Positions 50,794-58,521 of a DNA stretch of 58,521 nt are shown here, in pieces. The notes below the pieces were generated by a model. The model had not been told where the DNA came from and ran no database searches. It saw only the letters and a program-made list of their open reading frames with translations. The number at the start of each line of letters is the position of its first letter. Positions within the stretch are counted from its first letter, which is position 1. The position numbers and the translations under genes are program-made. The DNA lies in assembly GCA_023091735.1 (NCBI GenBank), contig JALKBU010000229.1, positions 1 to 58,521 on the forward strand. Direction: 5' to 3'. The stretch is from Trichomonas tenax. Its lineage: Eukaryota; Parabasalia; Trichomonadida; Trichomonadidae.

Positions 50794-52064
50794 TTATTTC
50801 TTGAGTGCATTTTCAAAATTCAATATTCCCAATAATTCAAAATGTCTGACATACAGTTGTCCAACTTGATCCAAATTCTTGAATTGAAGCTTAATATGTT
50901 GATAAAAGTCGGAAGAGGAACATTTCCATGTATGAACTTTCATTGGACCACCCATATCACTTAAATTATTATTTTCATCAACTTTGATCCAGTTGCTATC
51001 ATCATTTTTCACATAGACAATAATGCCAAGTCTACTGTCTCCCCAGTTACTTGAATTACCAGATGCTATTGTGTATCCGGATAACTTCAGTCTGAAATTT
51101 TTGAGATCAAAAATGATATAATTATCTGAACGGATATGGAAATTGAAATCATTATTTGTGTTATAATCAAGCAAAATATACTAATAGTCAAGGCCCTTTG
51201 TAGCCCCACAAGTGATACTAATAGAGCCACAATTGTATGGATTCTGACCATTGCTTAACTTTCTTATGAAGCTAAAAATGGCATCATATGAATTTTGGAT
51301 TGAATCATCATAATATAATCGTTTTAATGTTTGGCTGTGATTTATCACATTCGATTTGACAGCATTCCAGAATAAATCCAATAAATGATTTGGTTGTGAG
51401 AGAATTTCGATCATTTTCAGAAATTGATAATAGATCTCGTTTGATACTAGGTTCGAATTAATTTATAATAATAGACTTAAGAACTCAATGTTTTTCTCTG
51501 TAAGATTGATAGCCTGCAAAATAATTTCATCTTGGGACGAATCTTCAATTTTGTGTTGTATTAAAAAGTCGGAAGAAAATTTTGAACCCTCAAAAAAGAA
51601 ATCATGCAGTTGTTCGTTTTTTATCTTTTTAATGTTTGAAGCAACAAATGCATAATATGGATCTGGCTTTCTGTTTTCTCCATGATTTGCATGAACCTGA
51701 AAACGTTTTCAATTGTGACTTCTATTTGTTTAATGAAATTTATAACAGGATCTATGAATATCTGAATTCCAATATCGACTCCAATTGAATAATAATCCTC
51801 CATTAAATTGTTTTCGAATTTCTTTGGATAATCTCCATTGACAAACAGAGCCTCTAAGTCATTAAGAACTTCGACATGGTCAACTTCAACAGTAAAACAA
51901 AACTCTCTGTTTGTTGGGTCTGTGATATAAATTTTATCAATTTCGTTCGAAATAACCATTGCATGATGCATCGGACAACACATCTCTTTGTTGTTAATAT
52001 GTATTTTGCAGACATCAAAGCTGTTGTAAGCAATCGACCTTTTGAAGTATAATTCGTTCGACAT
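50794..52064 (-). pseudogene. BTB-like/discoidin-like protein, pseudogene
   Basis: A full-length relic on one strand. The start (ATG 52062-52064, MSNELYFKRSIAYNSFDVCK) resembles trichomonad BTB-like N-termini. It then shifts frame near 51690 into NRKPDPYYAFVASNIKKIKN and EQLHDFFFEGSK, is stopped by TAA near 51460 and by TAG (51181-51183), and in the same frame ends with a discoidin-like tail: NIIFDLKNF-like wording (YIIFDLKNFRLKLSGYTIAS), GDSRLGIIVYVKNDDSNWIK and FYQHIKLQFKN. Intact relatives are intracellular proteins combining BTB-like and F5/8C-like domains, common in trichomonads, of unknown role. One frameshift plus two stops. Confidence 0.7.
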
Positions 52065-52422
52065 CAAAAAAATATGGTGGAAATTTTTTACTAATGCACG
52101 GGTGTAAGAGCACACGAAAAGATTATTATTTTCTCTTCTAAAACGATAAGCTTTGAATATTGAGCATTAGCAATTCAAGTGTAAGAAAAATATGGATAAA
52201 AATCGAGAGCATCGTATGTCGAACTTAGGCTTCGTAAAAATTTTAAAACTTGTCTTATCCCATCTAACGAATTTTGTGACCATGTCTTATTGCAAAATTC
52301 TGTCTTATCATTTTCCATTGTATCTGTGGTCGTTACATCATTCTTTTGTATATTTTGCCCTTGATAATTATTTTATATAAAAACTGACATTTTTCTAATC
52401 ACAAAAGTTTCGATTTCTCTGA
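52065..52422. other. Divergent spacer upstream of the ZNFX1-like gene
   Basis: Holds the presumed promoter of the helicase gene. No TTTACATGTCA motif and no clear Inr; the ATG follows TTTCTCTGA. The frame 52192-52380 has no domain. Confidence 0.45.
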
Positions 52423-55400
52423 ATGCGAGCGAGTAGAGATGAAGAGAATAAGAACAAAGCGAGAAATTTTAATCGAAGAGAAGATGATATATATGGAAGA
52501 TCAAATTTTAAACCAAAAAGAAAAGATAATGGATTTAAAAATCCAAGACATTGCTTAAATATTCTTCAAAGAATCTCCAGCTTACCGAAGCAAGAAAGGT
52601 GTAATGAAATATTGAAATCTGCATCAGATATTCGTCAAATTGTAATTCAACTCGAAAAATCACACAACTATGAAGTTTTGAAAAACCTTGTACAGTTGGT
52701 TGGATCTACTGACTATCAAAGAAGTTTAGACTTTTCATATATGTTTTTTGAGAAAAATAATTTTCGATTAATGAATTCAATTACTACAGGATTATTAGTA
52801 GGAGAAAATCCTAATATTGATTTAATAGATCTTCCACTATTCTTTCAAAATATTTGCGAAGGTCATAGAAGATACGCTGAAGTGATTCAAGAGTTTATTA
52901 AACGTAATAGATGCTGGTTTATCTACAAAAACACCGATTTAATCCAACAAAAAATTACTGAAATTATTGTTAAAAATACTGAGCTTGAGAGCCTTGAAAA
53001 GATTAACATTTATCCAGATACGGATGCTCTAACACGTGATATCCCTGACGCAATCAACAAATTTGAAATCGGATATGCATCCTTTAAAGAATTTTGCGAA
53101 ACAATAATAAATCTCGAAAAAATCAATTTCATTCAACCGCTCCAGAATTCACTAAGATTGCTCATTCATAATGAGCTTAATGACAACGATTTACATCTTT
53201 ATGAAAATGTTCAACTAGTTTCTATTGTATATGAAAAGGATTTGCAAACATATGAAGGAACAACTGCATATTTGTATTTCGAGCCCAGAACAACAAAACA
53301 AACATGGTATTCAGATGACAAATTGGAAAAGGGATCAATCTTAATTCTATCAACCAGTCCTTATTGCGATCATGTTGACGCCCTTTGTATTTCAACTCTG
53401 ACCACAATGTCTGATGAAGACGAGGAAAAAGCTCGAAATCTCAAAGCACGAAGACTTGTTCCTGTGAAAGAAATTTTTGGATCAATTTTAGCAAACAAGC
53501 GCTACTATGGATTCGAGCCAGTTGAAACATTCCGTGTTTCCGAAATCAAGCTTCGAGCCATCAAATCAATTCGCGATGTTGCATTCCAAAGGCTGCATCC
53601 ACAACTCGTATTTCACAATTTTGAACAAATTCCAATTAAAGATCCCTTTGATCTTAAAATTAATGAAGATGTTCTTATTCTTCCAGAATATTCTGCAAGA
53701 GTTAAAAATCATATTTCATATGTATCTCCTGGTTACTTTCAAATTGTGGTAGAACTCGGAAAATTTGATATATTGATGGATGATCAAAAAGATAAATATC
53801 TTAGAGTTGATCATGAACAGTTAGCAGCGATCAAGCATTTCATAGATTATCCATTGACACTGGTTAATGGTCACCCAGGTACTGGCAAAACGCATCTTGC
53901 CAAAGAAGCAATTCGTTTGTTGATTAATTCAGATTTGAATACTCCTATTTTCGTTATCACTCAAACAAATCATAGCATTGACTCTTTGCTTGAAGGATTA
54001 TTAGATTTTATTCCTGAGGATTCGTTTGTCCGCCACGGAGGCAGAATGAGAACAGAAAATCAAGATATAATATCACGAAAAGTTTCTTCATTAATTCATC
54101 CTTATCTTAAAGACAAGGAATATTATCGACTCAAAGATGAAAATAGAAAATTTTCCCAAAAAATCATTTCCATTAATGCAATGTTGGCCACGTTTGCTGA
54201 TCTTGCTCAGTATGTAGAAAAATGCATTTTGACGAGAGATGACATGTTTTCATATAAGCAAATGATGGAAACTGTCAAAGGATTTATCATTCCCATCCTT
54301 GGATCATCGATTGAACAAATATATGAAACTCCAAGGGATAATCAAAACAGACAAATCATCAAATTTACAAATAACGACTATGCTAATTTCTGGATTAAAG
54401 GAAGTTGGTCCTATCATCAGACAATCAAAGATCAGTGCGGCAAAAGGAAACCAAAGAGCACTTCTGTTAGCAGAAACTATCAAGAATATCCCTTTAATAT
54501 AGAATTGAACACAAATCAAGAATTCAAATCATTCGAACCATATGACAGCTCTAAATCACATAAGCATATTGAAGATAAAAAGAAAGATGAGTTGGAAGAA
54601 GATGAAGATGATCTTTTCGACATTGAAAATGAAGATGATTCTACAAAGAAACCAAATGGAAAATTTTCTTTTGATGATGAATACATGAATTACTTGTTTT
54701 CCAGAGATAAGATCAGCAAAGACGTGTCACACATCGATGAATTTGAAAATTTAATTTTAATTGATCAAAATCCAATAGATGAGGAAGAAAAACGCGTTGC
54801 CACAAATATTAAGACAGCTCTTAATTATTTGATCAGGAAATCAAATGATGATAATCTTCCTCTTAAACATCTCAGTGAATTCATTGGAGTATACTTAACG
54901 AATATGACCAGACTGAGAGATCTTTTAGTCAATGACTTCAAGCAAACAGAAGAAAATATCGACCGTTTATACAACAACGGTTTAAGTCGTCTTTATTCTG
55001 CAAATAAAGTTGTTGCTATGACGGCAAGCTATGCAACAAGGTTTAAACGAGCCATAGAGATGTCTGGTTGCCAATTTATGATAATCGAAGAAGCAGGTGA
55101 ACTTACTGAAGCAACAACAATTTCTTTTCTTCCATCAACTCTTTCTCATTTGATAATGATTGGAGACTTCCAACAGCTTCGTCCAAAGATCACATATGAA
55201 CTTAGAGAAGTCAAGAATAAGCGAATTTCATATGATATCTCAACTTTCGAACGACTTGTCCGTGCTGAAGCAAAGTGCAATGGAGGAGACCTCTTCTATC
55301 TTACCGTTCAGCGCAGAATGCACCCAGATATTTCTTCAATCATTAGAAATTTCTTTTGCAATAAAATCGTTGATTTCAAGACCACATATGAAATTGGACT

Positions 55401-57960
55401 CGCTCAAGGACTCGAATCACATGTGAATGTCGTGTTGAACGAAGCCTTTGTTGAAACAAACAAGGAAAAATCTCGGTCATTTGTCAATGAATGTGAAGCT
55501 GATTATGCAGTCGCTTTAGTTTTCTTTTTCCTTTTCAGAGGAATCCCTGCCAACAGAATTGCGGTTATATCTTTATACAAAGGCCAAGCATTGCATATCA
55601 GGAAGAAGCTTCCGAAATATTATGATGATCACAAAAAAGAATTTGAAATCTACGATCCATTCTTGAACGATTCATGCACAATTAGCGATGTCTACGTTCA
55701 ATGTATTGACAATTACCAAGGCGAAGAGAATGATGTAATTATTGTTTCTACTGTTAGATCAACACGTGCTGGCTTTATCGATGAATCTAATCGTATCTTG
55801 GTTACTCTCTCCAGAGCAAGGAAGCATCTCGTCATTCTCGGTAACAAGAATATCCTTCTTAATCGTGTAGACACTCAGGAAGCAAATGCCCGTAGAGTTC
55901 CACAAACAAACTATTGGCCTGAGATCATTGAGTTTATTGGTACCAAATTTAAATCATCGGTTGGAAATGGAATTATTGTCAAGTGTGATCATGGTTTCCG
56001 CAATCTTTGCAATCCAAATCTTCTTTGGAAATATCGATATCAAAATTGTGATGAAAAAAGAGAGATTACTCGGCCTTGCGGTCACAAATGTTATGTTTAT
56101 TGTGGAACTACTCCACCTCCATGTCGTGAGCAATGCTTCCATGTGTGCGAGCGCATTATTTATGAAGATCATTATATGAAATGTTTATCGAAGTTCGATT
56201 TCATGATTAGAATGCTAAGGAACTCTTATCATATTTCGTCAAAAAGTTTAGAATTCATTGGAGAAATAATTGATCTTTTTCAATCTAAAATTGGGGAAAA
56301 CAATCAAATGATGATCTTGTGCAAAGAAGCTGATGAAAAAATAAAAGCAACTCCGATTGAATATCATTCAATTCGAAACGCACTTCAAGATATTGAAAAT
56401 TTACGTCGATACTTTGTGCCTTTGATCGATTTCTTACCAAAATGTGGGCAACGATGCAAGGGAATATGTTCTGAATGTTCAAAGAATCATCAACATTTAC
56501 CATGTGATCATATGATTCCATTTTGCAAACATGGTCATGATACACTTGCTAAATGCTGCGAAGTCGAAAAAGCAAAATGTGAGGCTCCTTGTGGACATCC
56601 ACTTCCATGTGGTCACACATGCGGACTAACATGCGATCATTCTTCTGAACATGAATGCAGAACTCCAATTGATATCACATGCGATAGATGCGAAAAACAT
56701 TATAGTTATATTTGCGGACATCCAACTAAATGCACAAATGAAATCAAAGTCAAATGCAAATTATGCAAAGAATATCGAACATATTTATGTGGTTATCCTA
56801 CTGAATGTCCAAATTCATGCTATGTCAAATGTCAACGCTGCGGAATGTCTCGCATAATGAAATGTTCTCAACCAACAGAATGTCAAGAAATGGTTACCAT
56901 TCATTGTAAAATATGCGGTCGAAAGAGGACATATCTCTGTTCACAACGCACAGAATGCCCGACTGTCAAAGAAGTTAAATGTGACAAGTGTGGCACTGTC
57001 AGAGAGGAAAAATGCGGCCATAAATCAATTTGCACGAAACAAATAACAAAAATATGTCCAAGATGCTATGCAAAACGCACTTATCCATGTGGAGAACCAA
57101 CAGAATGCCAGAAAATGATTACAGAGGAATGCGAAAGATGCGGAAAGACTTTTGAGTATCAGTGTGGACATCCTGCAATTTGCACCAACATGATTACTGA
57201 GACATGTCCAAGATGTTCGGCAACTCGTCATTATCAATGTGGACATCCCACTGAATGTCAAAACATTATTTCTGAAGAGTGCAAATATTGCCGCTCGATA
57301 ATCAGTTATCAATGTGGACATCCAGTTGAATGCACTTCAAATTGCAAACAAATCTGCTGCTGTGGTCACAAATGCCAAGGAAAATGCTCGCATACAGGAC
57401 CACATGTTTGCAACAAGAAATGCGATTTCAGATTCCCATGTGGCCACATTTGCCCAATGAAATGCAGTGATTATTCCACTGATCACCAACATCTTGTCTG
57501 CCAAGAGTGCAAAAAGAATCCACCAAAACCAAGTCAACTTGAAATATGTACCAATTCGCTATTCAAGCCAAGTTGTTGCAAATGCACAATGAAAATCAAC
57601 AAAGCTCGAAACAGTATCATTGGTCAATTCAATTCTATCACGAAGACGTCAAAGAAGGATCCTGCCCAGATTAGATATTTAAGATGCCCTAATTGTAAGA
57701 AACCGATTGTTGAATCATTAATATTCGCAAATGAAACGAAGGAAATCTCAAACATCATCTTACAGATGAATCAAATTTCAAAACGGAATCTTGACAATCT
57801 TCTTCAATTCGGTAACACTGAGTTTCTCCACCATTTGTACAAATTCGTTTATTGTAGTTGCGGCCAAGTCAATATCTTTGATTGCAGTCCAAATCAAGAA
57901 GCAAAGCATCTATGCAGCCGCTGTGGCTCTGAATTTATCATCAGACCTCTGCGCTTTTAA
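52423..57960 (+). CDS. ZNFX1: NFX1-type zinc-finger superfamily 1 helicase (ZNFX1-like)
   Basis: 1845 residues, ATG at 52423. Residues of about 40-400 are helical (armadillo-like, as in ZNFX1). The SF1 helicase follows: Walker A G483-HPGTGKT490, motif II E889-E890-A-G (EEAG, with a Glu in place of the usual Asp), GDFQQLRP, QRRMHPDI, IDNYQGEENDVIIVSTV and VTLSRARKHLVILGN (S1130, R1131 and R1133). A charged insertion with long acidic runs lies at about 590-800. The C-terminus is Cys-rich: NFX1 fingers (CGHPLPCGHTCGLTCDH), then nine 25-residue Cys4 repeats, then further NFX1-type fingers. Length and order match animal ZNFX1 (about 1900 residues). Known relatives bind RNA and act in small-RNA inheritance (nematode) and antiviral sensing (mammal). 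In trichomonads, which carry dsRNA viruses and RNAi genes, a related RNA role is plausible but inferred. The gene appears intact. Confidence 0.9.
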   Translation: MRASRDEENKNKARNFNRREDDIYGRSNFKPKRKDNGFKNPRHCLNILQRISSLPKQERCNEILKSASDIRQIVIQLEKSHNYEVLKNLVQLVGSTDYQRSLDFSYMFFEKNNFRLMNSITTGLLVGENPNIDLIDLPLFFQNICEGHRRYAEVIQEFIKRNRCWFIYKNTDLIQQKITEIIVKNTELESLEKINIYPDTDALTRDIPDAINKFEIGYASFKEFCETIINLEKINFIQPLQNSLRLLIHNELNDNDLHLYENVQLVSIVYEKDLQTYEGTTAYLYFEPRTTKQTWYSDDKLEKGSILILSTSPYCDHVDALCISTLTTMSDEDEEKARNLKARRLVPVKEIFGSILANKRYYGFEPVETFRVSEIKLRAIKSIRDVAFQRLHPQLVFHNFEQIPIKDPFDLKINEDVLILPEYSARVKNHISYVSPGYFQIVVELGKFDILMDDQKDKYLRVDHEQLAAIKHFIDYPLTLVNGHPGTGKTHLAKEAIRLLINSDLNTPIFVITQTNHSIDSLLEGLLDFIPEDSFVRHGGRMRTENQDIISRKVSSLIHPYLKDKEYYRLKDENRKFSQKIISINAMLATFADLAQYVEKCILTRDDMFSYKQMMETVKGFIIPILGSSIEQIYETPRDNQNRQIIKFTNNDYANFWIKGSWSYHQTIKDQCGKRKPKSTSVSRNYQEYPFNIELNTNQEFKSFEPYDSSKSHKHIEDKKKDELEEDEDDLFDIENEDDSTKKPNGKFSFDDEYMNYLFSRDKISKDVSHIDEFENLILIDQNPIDEEEKRVATNIKTALNYLIRKSNDDNLPLKHLSEFIGVYLTNMTRLRDLLVNDFKQTEENIDRLYNNGLSRLYSANKVVAMTASYATRFKRAIEMSGCQFMIIEEAGELTEATTISFLPSTLSHLIMIGDFQQLRPKITYELREVKNKRISYDISTFERLVRAEAKCNGGDLFYLTVQRRMHPDISSIIRNFFCNKIVDFKTTYEIGLAQGLESHVNVVLNEAFVETNKEKSRSFVNECEADYAVALVFFFLFRGIPANRIAVISLYKGQALHIRKKLPKYYDDHKKEFEIYDPFLNDSCTISDVYVQCIDNYQGEENDVIIVSTVRSTRAGFIDESNRILVTLSRARKHLVILGNKNILLNRVDTQEANARRVPQTNYWPEIIEFIGTKFKSSVGNGIIVKCDHGFRNLCNPNLLWKYRYQNCDEKREITRPCGHKCYVYCGTTPPPCREQCFHVCERIIYEDHYMKCLSKFDFMIRMLRNSYHISSKSLEFIGEIIDLFQSKIGENNQMMILCKEADEKIKATPIEYHSIRNALQDIENLRRYFVPLIDFLPKCGQRCKGICSECSKNHQHLPCDHMIPFCKHGHDTLAKCCEVEKAKCEAPCGHPLPCGHTCGLTCDHSSEHECRTPIDITCDRCEKHYSYICGHPTKCTNEIKVKCKLCKEYRTYLCGYPTECPNSCYVKCQRCGMSRIMKCSQPTECQEMVTIHCKICGRKRTYLCSQRTECPTVKEVKCDKCGTVREEKCGHKSICTKQITKICPRCYAKRTYPCGEPTECQKMITEECERCGKTFEYQCGHPAICTNMITETCPRCSATRHYQCGHPTECQNIISEECKYCRSIISYQCGHPVECTSNCKQICCCGHKCQGKCSHTGPHVCNKKCDFRFPCGHICPMKCSDYSTDHQHLVCQECKKNPPKPSQLEICTNSLFKPSCCKCTMKINKARNSIIGQFNSITKTSKKDPAQIRYLRCPNCKKPIVESLIFANETKEISNIILQMNQISKRNLDNLLQFGNTEFLHHLYKFVYCSCGQVNIFDCSPNQEAKHLCSRCGSEFIIRPLRF
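56677..57351 (+). repeat. Nine exact 75-bp (25-residue) Cys4 repeats in the helicase gene
   Basis: Residues 1419-1643 are nine head-to-tail units of exactly 25 residues with the frame C-x2-C-x7-C-x5-C, then 7 residues to the next unit. Examples: TCDRCEKHYSYICGHPTKC, ICPRCYAKRTYPCGEPTEC, ECERCGKTFEYQCGHPAIC. The C-G-(H)-P-T-E-C core is the half-site common to NFX1 fingers. No indels occur between units although the sequences differ, so length is under constraint. They probably form a rod of zinc knuckles. Confidence 0.9.
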
Positions 57961-58296
57961 TTATATTTTCTTTTTATATTGTTTGTTTTATATTAAATGT
58001 TATTATTTCTTTTTTGTTTAATATTCGGCTATTGAACTCTTAATAGACATCATGATTTAAAATAATCAAATTTAATTAAATTCAAAAATCGACTATGTAG
58101 GCATACAAATGCTGTATTCAGAGAATACACACATAAAATATCATAAACGTGACATTTTGATCGAAGATTTGCTAATCTCATTATGCAATGAATTAATATG
58201 AAATTTAAACTGTTTATTTAATATAAAAACATTGTGAAGGAGTTTAGGCCGATAATTGACAAATTTAGAAAAATACCGTCAGATAGCAGATTACGC
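57961..58296. other. 3' flank of the helicase gene, no gene
   Basis: AT-rich, with no recognised feature up to the repeat boundary at 58297. Confidence 0.5.
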
Positions 58297-58521
58297 GGGG
58301 GACTGGGACAAAATAGAACAACATGCTTTTCTGACATGCAACTTATTTTGACATGTAAAGTCAGGATGTCAAAATAAAGGAAAGTGACATGTTTGCGGGA
58401 AAAATGGAAAAGTGTCAATAGGTTGAAATGGATTGAACTCAATGTTGGAAGCCAAAGAAGACTTCATTGTGAGTAGTTGTGGCCTTATAGTGAAGGATGT
58501 TATTTGTGCTATCAGCATCCT
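58297..58521 (+). repeat. Dispersed repeat, copy 3 (cut by window edge)
   Basis: Begins GGGGGACTGGGACAAAATAG and matches copy 2 (40705-40910) with few mismatches, including TGACATGTAAA at 58349-58359 and GTGACATGTTTGCGGG. After TTATAGTGAAGGATG (about 58499) it departs from copy 2, so the two differ in what follows. The window ends inside this element. Confidence 0.85.

Noticed and set aside
1..58521. Stop-codon reassignment as explanation of single-stop relics
   Set aside because: TAA, TAG and TGA all end intact genes or well-aligned modules here; the interrupted frames lack starts or carry frameshifts too, so decay is simpler.
1..58521. Trichomonad introns (GTAYGT ... ACTAACACACAG)
   Set aside because: No acceptor motif of that type was found near any gene break; the breaks are better explained as frameshifts.

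Overview
The window reads as nuclear DNA of a parabasalid flagellate, most likely a Tritrichomonas-type trichomonad. It is strongly AT-rich. Long protein genes are uninterrupted and show no recognisable introns. UTRs look short, and bacterial-type operons or ribosome-binding sites are absent. The gene content fits: axonemal proteins (a CFAP184/CCDC96-like protein and a protein with an axonemal-dynein-light-chain/TSNAXIP1-like segment), a metacaspase, a BspA-type leucine-rich-repeat relic, an ankyrin relic, glycine-rich surface-protein relics, BTB/discoidin-like relics, and a very large NFX1-type zinc-finger helicase. The species is an inference from gene content; nothing in the sequence names it.

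Layout. 1-2656 is gene-free and repeat-rich: a dispersed repeat at the very edge, a 409-bp element with perfect 33-bp terminal inverted repeats, and short direct and tandem repeats. 2657-3784 is the CFAP184-like gene. 4600-5561 is a frameshifted pseudogene. 7458-9848 carries a metacaspase, a thioredoxin-like protein and a 58-residue zinc-ribbon protein. 10066-10953 is a glycine-rich pseudogene and 11532-12083 a TM2-domain membrane protein. 13738-15807 is an LRR/coiled-coil gene, followed by a foldback element at 16399-17047. 17325-20078 is a 917-residue coiled-coil protein and 20540-22683 a decayed BspA-like gene. 22718-27865 holds a karyopherin-like protein, a proline-rich unknown and an ankyrin gene with one internal stop. 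30165-34509 holds an AT-hook/KOW protein and the dynein-light-chain-like protein. 36851-40432 is a cytosolic-type alpha-mannosidase.

The most unusual region is 42424-52064. It is about 9.6 kb of minus-strand relics. Seven copies of one extracellular-looking module (called WIR/QSSHP/IPGP here) are interleaved with glycine-rich, discoidin-like, BRO1-like and BTB-like pseudogenes. Two copies (42424-43155 and 48932-49615) are open through the whole conserved module, yet no copy has an ATG in frame with its conserved N-terminus. This may be a dead cluster, or a reservoir of start-less cassettes. Next to it lies the intact 1845-codon ZNFX1-like helicase (52423-57960), whose C-terminus carries nine consecutive Cys4 repeats of exactly 25 residues.

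The same dispersed repeat occurs at both ends of the window (1-127 minus, 58297-58521 plus) and once inside (from 40705). The window may therefore be a complete contig broken at that repeat. The 11-mer TTTACATGTCA (or its complement) recurs in intergenic DNA much more often than composition predicts.

No tRNA, rRNA or CRISPR array was recognised. Several open frames begin at non-ATG codons; for the genes called here the first in-frame ATG is used.
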